A stretch of 64,000 bases of DNA from Zychaea mexicana (lineage: Eukaryota > Mucoromycota > Mucoromycetes > Mucorales > Lichtheimiaceae). Positions 1-10,262 of this stretch are shown here, in pieces; position 1 is the first letter of the stretch, and the number at the start of each line of letters is the position of its first letter. The DNA lies in contig NW_026516787.1 of assembly GCF_025766255.1 (NCBI RefSeq), forward strand, positions 60,932 through 124,931, in the 5' to 3' direction. The position numbers and the translations under genes are program-made. The notes under the pieces are model-generated. The model was given only the letters and a program-made list of their open reading frames with translations. It was not told where the DNA came from and ran no database searches.

Positions 1-148
1 AAATCCGCGTTCATTATCGTTGTGGAAGTATATGACGTGCTGCTGAGCTTGGTGACCCTTTGATATTTAGCATAAAAAATAATCAAACGTGAACTCTTTT
101 ACACATAGCAACGCGTCCCTCCTTTCAATTGTGCCTTTTTTTACAGCC

Positions 149-2762
149 ATGGCCACAGCATCAAATCCTGAAGCATACAAACCAGAGCGTCTTGCAAAAC
201 CTACGACAATCTCTCCCGGAGAGCTACTTTTTGTCAGAGTTAAAAACTGGCCTTGGTGGCCTGCTATTGTAAGATCAGTAGATTCAAGAAACCTCTGTCC
301 CTTGCAGAATGATCTTTAACAGATTTTTTCTAAATGACTTATAGATCGTTGCCGACGATGAAGTCACACCCGATGTTGTTAAAAGTCTTGCAAAACCTAA
401 CGAGAACCCAACTAGCGAACAATACTACATTCTCTTCCTTCATTCATTTGATTTGTACGTCTTTTAAATTTTTATCGCGATTTTCGTACTCTTTTCTTCA
501 TTGCGACTAAACTTGCTACGTTTTAGCGGCCGTGTTCCGATCGAAAAAATACGGGTATTCGATCATTCACAGGCCCAAGCAGCGCTTAGTAACACTTTGA
601 TTAAAAGATTGGATCTGCGAGCAGCACTGCGTCTGGCGTTGGATCCAGAGCATGCTCTATCCCTACACCGCCCGTTTATCGACAAGGAGATGGAGCGTGA
701 TTGTGGAACGATATCGCAAATGGAATTTGATGCTTGGGACAATAAGCAAAAGAAAGTAAGAAGAAAACGGGCAGCAGTCGAGAGAACACTTTTGGCCCAA
801 TTGATGGAGATGCCGTCTACCGACTCTGAAAAACAACAACCATCGACAAAGACACTGCCGGCACAAAAGACAAATCAGGCCCCAAAAGAAGAAACACAAG
901 GGCGATCGGAAAACGAGACGCAGCATAAAGGAGATCAAGATGAGGAACAAGCGAAAGGACGCGGAAAACGACATGTAATGAACAAAACGGTCGAAGCCAG
1001 CAGCAGCAGCACCACCGGACAACTAAAACAGCAACCAGCGCGAAGCACAAGGCGGAAACAAGTCATAAAGCATGAAGGCGAAACTGTTGTCGAGCAGCCG
1101 CAATCTGTAAAACAAGAAAAAGCAGAAGAAGTCGAGGTAACCGTCGACGACTCACCAGCACCCGCAGAAACGCAGCAACCGGTCGAAGAATCACAGCAAT
1201 CCACACGAACCGATCCGCCATCTCAAACAACAGCTGAGGAGTCGCAGGAAAGCCTTAAACCTGGGCTGACTGAACAACCGCAGCCAACATCTATCCAGTC
1301 ACAGAAACTTGTTGATGAAGAAGCAGCACAGCTTCTTCCAGCCGATCATGTCAAATCTCCACCAGTCACTACTACTATTGCTACTGAGCAACCCATCCAA
1401 AACGAGGAACAACGACAACACATGCAGCATCAGGCATCGGCATCGGAAAGTCTTCCTCAAGAGTCAGTTCATCAACAACCACTCCAAGAACAACAGCAAA
1501 ACATGGAACGAAGGAGTCGGCGGAAATCCTTGAGTCCAGAGAAATCAGAGAGCTCCCAACGACCACAGGAACAGCGACGAGGCACGCCTTCCATCGGTGC
1601 TACTAAGCGTGAAGCCGAAGAACCACACGATGACGCCGAGAAGCCTCAGAAAAAGCGAGTGGTATGCTATTCTCTTTCATGATTGTTAAGAAAGAGATTG
1701 GGATGAAGATCTCGACAATGTTATACACGATTTTGATTAATCTTTTTTTATCTGTTGTAGCGACGTACTACCAACGATAACGATGATGATGATGATGTAC
1801 AGATGCAGCAAGCAGACACCCCACAACAAGAGCAACAAGAGCCTGGACGAGGACAATCCCCAACTGATGTGGCCGTAGTACCTTTATCACCTGGCGCTCG
1901 GGTGCCCGCTGCAGAATTGAATCGTCATCTACTGGAACTTCCGAAAGACGACTCCAGAGTGACCATCAATAACAACGACGACAACGTCAACAACGACCAA
2001 GTTATCGAAGAAAAACCAGAAGCCATGCAAGTTGATGAAGAGATCCAGACTCCTGTACCAACAGCTACCACGACTACAAGCGAAAACGTTGTAGCAGTAA
2101 TAGAATCGCCACCACAACAAGTTGCTGAAGTGATAGAAGAAACTGGGATAGCGACGACGATGATTACAGCAGCGACACCAACAAACGAGCAGCAACAACA
2201 ACAATCTGTCCTTGTTCCCAACGGTAGCGATGACACTGCTGCTTATACTACCAGTCATGCTGATGAGCGGCTGACAGAGGAACGGCAGTTCAAGCGTGCC
2301 ATCATCATAAAGTACCGGCTACAAACACTGATTGAGAGACATCGTCCGGTAAATTTCCAGTGGGGGGATTTTGCGTGGAGGAAAAGGATGTGTGATATTG
2401 TTTGTGTGTGGGCACTAAATTCGCCGCTTTTTTGCGAGGATCCTTCTTAGGGCAAGTGGCCAGTAAAGGATAATCGATTAATGAGAGTGGCGATCAATGA
2501 CATTCGCAAAGCTCAACTGTCCAAGAACACTGTACAGGTAAAGTACTACAACGATCGATAGTGGTGCGAAGGGTATATTTGTTCCTCTTTTTCCCTTTCA
2601 ACTTACAGTTTGTCAACTTTTGGTTCACACACACGAATACAGCTCCTGCACCTGCGGCACTGGGTATCGTTGGCATCCAAATATACATTCTCAAAGGAAA
2701 AGGATATTGTGTTTGACTACAAGGCCGAACTAGCCAGTATTTTGGATAGCTGGGATCCATAA
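149..2762 (+). CDS. PWWP-domain chromatin protein, six exons
   Basis: Exons: 149-268, 345-454, 527-1661, 1761-2348, 2451-2537, 2643-2762; all phases close to give about 719 residues. The N-terminus carries a PWWP domain (VKNWPWWPAIV about 35 residues in), a module that reads methylated histone H3 and DNA. A long Q/E/K-rich low-complexity middle with several basic patches (KKRV) follows. The last 80 residues form a helical-looking segment (YRLQTLIERHRP...LLHLRHWVSLASKYTF) that resembles the TFIIS-N/IBD-type fold of LEDGF/HRP proteins. That last point is inference from pattern only. The ATG at 149 follows a TTTTTTACAG tract, so a 5'UTR intron is possible; an in-frame ATG at 89 is an alternative start. 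A chromatin reader is likely; its partner complex is not visible. Confidence 0.85.
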
Positions 2763-3226
2763 AAACCCATTTTTATGTACTTTTTGAATAATAATAATAA
2801 TAATAACGATCCCACAGTCAGCATCACCATGCATCCACCCCATTCATCATCTCCTTTTTTACAAACGTATGGATCACTGCTACTAGACTGTAGGGCGTGC
2901 AATTGATATCAAGTGCCATGGGAATAATTTACATAGCGGCGTAAATATACCATATCTGGGGGGGTGTGGGTTGTTTGGATAGCTTAAAAACTTGAGCTAT
3001 GGCCCTACTAATTGCTCCAGTATTTTAGTTCGATTGGGGTGCCATCATGCAGCATGTTTAGGTCAGATGTTCTCACTCGATAATTTTTCTCACACGAAAC
3101 ATGCTTAAATAGCCCGTCCCCTCCCTATAGCAAGTCAAAAAAGCAAGCAAACAGCTCTTGTTCTCTTCTTACTCTACACACACACACACACACTCTCTCT
3201 CTCTCTCTATCTATCTATCCAAGACC
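2763..3226. other. Intergenic region with CA and CT microsatellites
   Basis: This stretch holds the 3' end of the PWWP gene and the promoter of the next one. A (CA)n run at about 3177-3192 is followed directly by a (CT)n run to about 3209 and CTAT repeats, ending just before the next start codon. Such pyrimidine-rich tracts are common at fungal transcription starts. No other gene is seen. Confidence 0.6.
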
Positions 3227-3581
3227 ATGCCAAGCACAGGAGCTTTTATTACTTTGGGTGCAGTGGGTGCTGCTGGTGCCGCAGCATTGATGAACAAGCG
3301 ACGAAATTCTGCGTCGGCAGAACAGCAAGTGCAAGACAAACCAGTTGACAATTCTCCACATGCTATGGCTCGACGTCGGTCTACCGTTCAAAATGACCTG
3401 TACGAGGCCCGTAAACAGGCAAGAAGCAATCAAAGCATTTCTTTCCTTCTCTAACTCATATGCTAACAGCTGTCATCAACAAAACTAGGCTGACCACTTC
3501 TGGCGACGCGATTATGGCGCAAATTTTTCACATAATTCAAAGGCCAAATTCCCTATGAACAGCAACACTAAGCTTGAATGA
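3227..3581 (+). CDS. Small membrane-anchored protein, unknown function, with a GC-AG intron
   Basis: Two exons, 3227-3418 and 3489-3581, encode 94 residues. The N-terminus is a Gly/Ala-rich hydrophobic segment (FITLGAVGAAGAAALM) followed by Lys-Arg-Arg, as in a single-pass or mitochondrial membrane anchor. The rest is polar, and exon 2 ends in an aromatic/Asn-rich tail (FWRRDYGANFSHN). The intron must begin with GC (CAG|GCAAGA) and end at CTAG; the upstream GTAAAC option gives an immediate stop. An AATAAA-like signal follows the stop within ten bases. The family is not recognised. The start is the first ATG after the CT tract and has a good context (AAGACCATGC). Confidence 0.7.
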
Positions 3582-3790
3582 AAAATAAAATGCATGTTGT
3601 ATTGTATTTTTCATGTATTTTGTTTGTTTGATGCGAAAAGACACGATGAATGGATGATTTGTTGATGTGATGATGACAAAATGAAAAATGGGTATGGGAA
3701 GATATAGAAACAATTGCACACGGTTGTTGTTGTTGTTGGAGGTAGTGGTAGTAGTAATAATAGTAGTAGTAGTGGTAGATGCTGTTCTGT

Positions 3791-6614
3791 CTAGTAGCCA
3801 TGGATAAATGATTGCTTGCTGCTGTTATATGCTTGCTGTACTTGTTGACGGTTGCGGGGCGAACGTGTTGAAATGCTGTTGACAGCCCTCCATTCTTGCG
3901 GCAGGAGAAAGCGGTAATCTGTGGGTAGTTCTGGCAAGTCCCAGTAAGCCCGTTGACACTCGATCACTTGATGGAACGAGGCCGATGCGCCGCGATTAGG
4001 TTTGATAGAAGTCAGCGCACCCTTGAACGAGGATATCGACTGCTCTGGTATCTCGCATAACTGCATAATGCTGGCTGCTGCAGAGTTGGCAAGCGGCTCT
4101 AGTTCGTAACCGCCTTCTAAAACAAGCGCCAGCCGTCCATCACACAGTTCTTCAGCCAATTCCTTGACCATTTTTGTCAGAAGGGCATAGCCTCGTGGTG
4201 TAACCTGATATCCACCAAGCTGGTGTGTAGAATTGTGAGCTATCTGAACAAAAGGCGCGAGGTGAAATAAAGTTCATATAAGCTTACATGATGAGAATGG
4301 CCTTCTGCAGCATCAAAACCAGCCGATACGTAGATCTACACGATTGCTTAATGTCAACAACATGCACACGCTTTTTAGAGAGAGACGGGTAAGATGCCAC
4401 TCACCAAGTCAGGCCCAAACTGCCGCGCAATTGGTGTCACAATATGATGGATTGCGGCCATGAATTCGGTGTCACCCATTGGCTCTATTACAGATATGGC
4501 AGAATTGAGGGGGATGGATGGATGAGTTCGTGGTGACGGCGCACAAAAGAAAGGAACATCCGGGAGAAAGACTACTTCTTACTTGGCTTTTCTTTGCAAG
4601 TCGACAGGGCAATGTTTACATTCCGTCCGAGGCCAGCGCTACGTCCACATTCAGCTGGTGCTCCGCTGAACGGGTAAAAGCGGCCTTGGTCCCACCGATG
4701 GATCGAAACATAGAGCACGTTGGGATTGTCGTAGAATATTTGTTGTGTGCCGTTGCCGTGGCTACAACAAATTAAGGTTGTTGTTATTGCATATCCCTTA
4801 TTCTTCTTTTCAGCCTGTGCAAGTATGACTTACTGTATGTCCCTATTCATGTTCAATAATGCGGAAAAGTCAATATTACAACACAGCATGCACATGGTTC
4901 GAGAAAGAAGAAACGTACCAATCCAGAACAAGAACTTTGCGGATCTTGGAAGGATGCTTTTGCAGTGCTGCCTGTGCTGCCACAGCAACATTGTTAAAGT
5001 AGCAGTATCCCATCACCGAGTCTTCTAGAGCATGATGGCCTATGTTTTGTTTGTGTGCGTGCGCGTGTGTGAATTTCAATGTGAGTCTTCTCTTTTCCTC
5101 TCCTCAAACAAAAAAAAGCTTTCTTCTTACCTGGCGGCCGAATGGCAGCAAAGCCATTTCGGATCCGACCATCGACAATGGCGTCGGTCAAGTTTATGAG
5201 AGCGCCTGCAGCCACTCGGGCTGATAAGCTTGTATGCAACGGGTGAAACGTCGTATCGCCGGCTTTGAAAAGAACAGGCAAGGGTGTGTGTGTGTTGTGT
5301 TAAGGGGATATATTTCATATTGTAGCACACACACACACACACACGCATTCTATTATTACCTATGCCGATTTGACCACAGAACATTTTCCGCCGACCATCG
5401 TCTTTAAGACCAGTGGCAGCAGCTGTGGTGCTGATGATACAATCTTTCGTCTGCTGCTGCTGCTGCTGGTGTTGCTGTTCATTCTTGTCGTCCATTTCTT
5501 CTTCGGTATTGTTCAGGAGTGCTGCAATTGAAGTGATTTTACGAGCACGTGGATTGGGATCGCTATTCTCGTCGTCGTCGTCGTCGTTGTCGTCGTCTTC
5601 TTTGTCGTCATCGTTAACATCGTCGCTTGGGCAATAGTTACGTACGTGCGCCTTTGTATGTGCATGCGAGAGTTCTGAAAAGGTCGCTTCACGTGTCCTG
5701 ATGTGCCGAATATGGCGCAAGACACTGGCAGCGGAAAGACAGGCAATAGCAAGCAGCCCATCCATGATTAATCATTTATTCAACAACAGCCAGCATTTGT
5801 TTGTTTGTTTTTCCTCAATTTACCGATGATGATACAAGGCATCAAATATTGAAGTGATGCGTTCAGGCCGTTCAGGATGACTGATTGTAGTACATGGACA
5901 GGTGTGCAAGCCCATTCGTCGATCATGGACTAGGCCCGTGGTCCTGCTTACAGGTTGAACAAAGTCTCTCCAGTCCTCTTTGCCCCGTGGACCATACAGC
6001 AATGCTCGCTGCTGTCCTTTTCGTCGAGGTCGCACCAAGGTCTGACTGATCCAGTCGGCGTGGTCGGCTGGGAATCCTTCGTAATGGACCAGCACAAGTG
6101 GGCCATCTGTATCAACCACTCGAGCGCAGAACCATTGCTTGGCAGCATCATCTGTCAGTTTCACAGCCTCGACAGCATCGCCTCCGTGTAGCTTTAGTCT
6201 CTGCTGATGCTGCGGTTGCTCGTCATCTTCTTCTGTTTTGGGTGTGTCTCATTATTATTACCAATCCATCCTCTAATTGCTGGTCCACTTGGTGTAAAAC
6301 ATTCTTTTTGTCCAGCACAGCAACGACAATAAGAACACACACAACCCCCCCCTAGCAAAAATGATATGGCAGGTCTTACCCAATGTGCTGCTGGAAGGCG
6401 AGGGTATGCAGCCCTCGTTCTTCCGAGTAGTGCGGCGTGGGCGCTTGCCAGTAGACGAAGTGGATGAAGCAATGCTTGATGGTGAAAGGGGATCTGATGA
6501 TAGAGCCTATGGAATCACATGTGTGCTGTGTAAGTATCCACGGCCTCGTATTTGTGTCCTCTGTTTCATGATACCAAGAGGAGATAGAGCGAGTGTGGAA
6601 GGGATTCTTACCAT
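3791..6614 (-). CDS. Class II histone deacetylase with N-terminal chromo-barrel/Tudor-knot-like domain
   Basis: Eleven exons, in order 6614-6612, 6506-6380, 6232-5824, 5724-5360, 5262-5131, 5039-4919, 4842-4834, 4761-4583, 4484-4405, 4335-4288 and 4243-3791, give 641 residues with every phase closing. Residues 1-45 are a Ser/Thr/basic tail. About 58-105 resembles a chromo-barrel/Tudor-knot domain ([20 protein letters not shown]). The deacetylase domain starts near 145 ([13 protein letters not shown]) and carries the zinc and catalytic motifs [40 protein letters not shown] and [11 protein letters not shown] poly-Asp plus poly-Gln insert interrupts it near 205-300. The enzyme should remove acetyl groups from histone lysines in the nucleus. 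RPPGHHA and GGYE place it in the Hda1-like class. The first coding exon is only the ATG, and exon 7 is 9 bases. Confidence 0.93.
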
Positions 6615-7208
6615 GGTGGGGGGTAGCCAAAGACAAGAGAAACAGTAGCAAACTTCTAATGGGATTGATGTGAATAACGAGAGAATCCAAGTCCTCTTTT
6701 TTTTCAAAAAGACAAAAAAAATGCAGCACAGAAAATAAAAAGAAAAAAAGAAAATCAGGTTCAAAGTAAGTAACAAAAAAAGAAAAGGGGAAGTGGGCTT
6801 TCATTTTTTTTCATTGCGGGGATAATGGGACACACACAGTGTGCCCGTTGGAAGTCAGCCCGAACGTTGATGATAATGATGGATGGTCTCGTAATACTCT
6901 ATCTTGAGGGTGTATGCGTGCGCTATAGGTGCTCTATGTTGCTAGCAGAAGGAAAAAGAACAACGCTTCTGATCCATTATTCTTACGTGATCACCTCCTT
7001 CAGAAGAACATATACACCACGCTCCTCCTTCGCCATCGCATTTACAATGAATGGCTAACACCCCCCCCTCTCTCTCTCTTGATTGCGTATTTCTGTGCTT
7101 TCACTTCTTCAGTGACAACTCCTTATGATACCCATTTGTTTACTTGTATTCTCTCTGGCACTCAAACCATGCTTTTGTCTCTTTTTACGATTTTTGTGAT
7201 GCCGGAGA
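6615..7208. other. Intergenic, AT-rich tracts, promoter region
   Basis: This region lies between the deacetylase start (minus) and the small membrane-protein gene (plus), so it should hold both promoters. It has A-rich runs near 6700-6790 and pyrimidine runs (CCCCCCCTCTCTCTC near 7060, TTTTGTCTCTTTTT near 7175). A long reading frame at 6929-7369 looks like chance. Confidence 0.5.
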
Positions 7209-7551
7209 ATGAATTTGGATTGGGAAAAGAAAAGATGGTCGGCTCTTTTGGAAGCACCAATCTTTTGGAGGTGTGTTGTGTACGTTGTAATAGCAGTCTT
7301 GGGCCTAGGAGCACTCTTTATCACGATTACATTTATTTCTGTATTGTATGTACTCTGCATATCGCATGATTCTATGATATGCTACTGCGGATCGTACCTT
7401 TTGCAGGTGTGGCGCCTCTGACGATGGAACATACCATCTATGTCGTCAAAAGAAAACTGCGCAAAATCCTACTTGGAAACCAATCAAACGTACGCTTCCT
7501 AGTCTATACGTTTTAGTGTCCTTTTTCTACTATCTACAAGGCACTAGCTAG
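7209..7551 (+). CDS. Small two-pass membrane protein, unknown function
   Basis: Two exons, 7209-7345 and 7407-7551, encode 93 residues. The model has a basic-aromatic N-terminus (MNLDWEKKRWSALLE), a strong hydrophobic segment (VVYVVIAVLGLGALFITITF), a polar Cys/Lys-containing loop (LCRQKKTAQ) and a second hydrophobic stretch (LYVLVSFFYYL) before the stop. The intron has a GTATGT donor and a TTTTGCAG acceptor. The start lies just after a pyrimidine-rich tract. No family is recognised; the alternative is a chance ORF with a chance intron. Confidence 0.45.
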
Positions 7552-8902
7552 GTGGCCATTTTTTACAGAAATCCTAAAGGGGTGGGGAAGCAGCAGAAGA
7601 TAGAAGATAAGGAGAAGACTACATTATTACTTGAAATAAGCTCAAGACCATATAATAGGTCGACATTACTGACGACGGTAGCGTGCGTTCATCTATACAG
7701 CTGGACTTTTACTGTTTGAAAACTGATGTAACCACCGTTTCGTTGTCAATTGTAAAGTAGTCATGTATAATAACACCCGGCTTTTTCTCCGAAAAAAAAA
7801 TAATTGATCTTTTTGGGCGGAAATCGGATAAAACCCAGTCCGGCGCTCAACTACAGATTGCCCTTCTGTCGTCATGTTAGCAATCATGAGTGATGAAGAA
7901 TTATATCCATCAAGACACACCACAGCTTTTGCTACAATATCCGTTGCTCATCATTCACTCGTCAGCGCTGTCTAAGGATCTTTACTGGCTCTATATCTAG
8001 TATGAATAGTACATATCACTACCCATCGATATTAGGTAGGACAAAGATTTCTTGTTTAATTTTGTGATGATACATCTATTGTTGAATTTGACCCCTCCTG
8101 CTTCGTTTTGATTTCTTAATCTTGGTCGTTTGTTGCATGTATTAGTACAGTCGTATTCTCCGCCTTCGCAGGGTTGATGTATGGACAAAAAGGATGCTTT
8201 TGCACGCGCGGAATATGTATATCGGACAACAGCAGATGTGCACTATTGCTTGTCTTTCCTGACACAACATCATATCATACATAGTGCGTACAGAGCAAAT
8301 ATGACTAAAATGAGAGGGAAGAAGTCCTCCTCCTCTCTCTCACATGATCAGATGAAATGCGTGTGATCAAGCCAATCACAGTTCTATGGAAAAAATATAA
8401 CTGTTATTGCTGCTTTCCTCTACTTACAAAGTAATAGAATAATAGTAGAAGTACATTTAGTAAGGGTAGTATAATTACAGCCATCTACTTGGTGTATGAG
8501 ATTACAGATTATGAGTTTGATAAATGAGAACTTGGATAATTAGATCCGCTTTAATGATCTCGTGCCTGAATTTTTGCGGCAAAGAAATTGCTGGTGCAGC
8601 GCTCATTGTTTGCTGATTGTACGTAATAGCTTGATAGTAACATCGATATCGATCACTGTGACAAATGACGGGTACTCTATATATGATTGCTGCTATGCTG
8701 TGTTTCCCAGCAAAGAGATACTCTTTCAAAGCTATATAATAGACACTAGATAAAATGACTCCACCAAAAAAGACATGCTAGCCACATAAGAGAAAAAAAA
8801 ACTACAGAAAAAGAAACGATATGATACGTCGCACTACTACTACTATAACTACTAATGCCAACAATAAATGTATATTAGGTATTTGCATCTTTGCATGTGC
8901 TA
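7552..8902. other. Intergenic, no gene seen
   Basis: About 1.35 kb with only short open frames and no convincing domain or phase-consistent exon chain. AT-rich sequence dominates. Confidence 0.5.
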
Positions 8903-9535
8903 CTACATTGGGAACACAGTAGATCCAGGGATGCGCATAATTATATATAAGCACCTAGCAGCTGCTCCGTCTGCTTTTCGTCAAGTTTGTGAATCAATGA
9001 AAGGTAATATATATACAATACGATAATAAACACATTAGTATACTAAATACACAGTAAGAGAAAACGATATATAAATTGCCCCTTACCGCGTTGTCGTTGC
9101 GCCTTCCTGTTCGCTGACCGCTCTTCTTTTTCTTTCCTAACGCTCTCTCGTCGCCATTGACATTCGTGCCCTTCATCTTCACCATTGTCGTCGTCTTCAC
9201 GCTGGCGTTTACCAAGGACAGATTTTGGATTTCTCATCCTTGTTCTGGAGTGTAGTTCTGCAGGATCTCCTTGAGTCGCAGCATTGTAAATCAGTAAAAC
9301 TTTTTGTTTCCAAGGATATGATTTAACGTCTCGAGTTGACCATACCAAACATACCAAAGTAGCAAAAGACCTTTGCCAAATTAACCAATTCTTTAGGGCG
9401 GGGGTCTTAATACATGCCCTTTCATTCTGTAAGGCGTTTGTATAGTGTGTCATCCATGTCACCCAACCTTATGTAAAATAGATAATACCGTTCAACCAAG
9501 TACGCTGGTTTGAGCAACACCTCTGTGAATGACAT
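8903..9535 (-). CDS. Small basic/acidic protein of unknown function, four exons
   Basis: Exons 9535-9463, 9405-9355, 9269-9087 and 8973-8903 close in frame to 125 residues. Exon 1 reads MSFTEVLLKPAYLVERYYLF. The 51-base exon 2 gives a smooth join (PKELVNLAKVFCYFGDPAEL). Exon 3 is charged: KRQREDDDNG, then a Lys/Arg/Glu-rich stretch resembling a coiled coil or nuclear signal. Donors are GTGACA, GTATGT and GTAAGG. A TATA-like element lies about 95 bases upstream of the start. Exons 1-3 look convincing; the last exon is less certain because several acceptors share its frame. No family is recognised. Confidence 0.5.
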
Positions 9536-9626
9536 GAAATCAATCAACAAGTCTTTAAAGATGTATCAAGGGCATCGCGAAGAGTACAAAAAAACTTTAT
9601 TTGGATTTTGTGGGAAGGAATGCAGG

Positions 9627-9637
9627 GTTTTATATAC
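9627..9637 (-). promoter_or_regulatory. TATA-like element of the small four-exon gene
   Basis: On the minus strand the sequence reads TATATAAAAC, about 95 bases upstream of the ATG at 9535. Spacing fits a fungal TATA box; no other evidence. Confidence 0.35.
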
Positions 9638-10262
9638 TATCAAGTAGCAAAGTAACGGGGGGCATCAGGTCCAAAGGTTTCGTCGCTGAGTGACTCGACA
9701 GCAATCAGCAAGCTCCATATTTCTCCGCAGCTCCATGCGTACTGTTACCGTCCTTCTTTCCTATGGTAGCACGCATACAGTGGTATAGCTCGAACTTGTG
9801 TGCAGCTGAGCGCGCGGAATTGCAACCAGCAGTTGATGAGGAAGGGTACATAGAGAGATTAGGCGTAATTTTCCTTGATTGAACGCCCCCAACATTAATT
9901 TAAACAGTTAAATCGAGCCATCACCAAAATCAGAGAAAATAACTCCATGCAGCGATTTATCGCCATCGCCGCCAACAGCGAGCAAACTTCTTGAATTTAA
10001 CATAATCGTTGGTCACGCTGAATGTCTTTCGATGCATTCCGAGCGTTTTTGTTAGAGCATCCAATATACAAACTACCTTACTGTTCAGAAAGGATGATAG
10101 TGCAAGTTTCCCAAGAGGAGAAGAACATTGTATAGTGCATACTAGCCTATGTCTGTATAAAGCACTTTTTTGTTTTTATAAAGAAGACAGATCCACTTAG
10201 TAGTGAAATGACATTTTACAATTGGGAAGGGGAAGTGATAGGTATGATACATTGTGTTTTTT
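9638..10262. other. Intergenic, no gene seen
   Basis: Upstream of the four-exon gene and downstream of ELP1. Only short open frames without recognisable content. Confidence 0.5.

Noticed and set aside
89..148. Upstream start codon for the PWWP protein
   Set aside because: The extra 20 residues span a TTTTTTACAG tract that looks like a splice acceptor; ATG 149 has the better context.
663..1533. Several long open frames antisense to, and out of frame with, the PWWP gene
   Set aside because: They mirror the CAG/CAA-rich low-complexity coding sequence and have no motif of their own.
6929..7369. 146-codon open frame overlapping the small membrane-protein gene
   Set aside because: No motif, and the alternative frame from 7209 has a cleaner membrane-protein pattern and a proper intron.
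9043..9462. 139-codon minus-strand open frame
   Set aside because: It runs through a GTATGT...AG intron; the spliced four-exon model reads better and has its own start.
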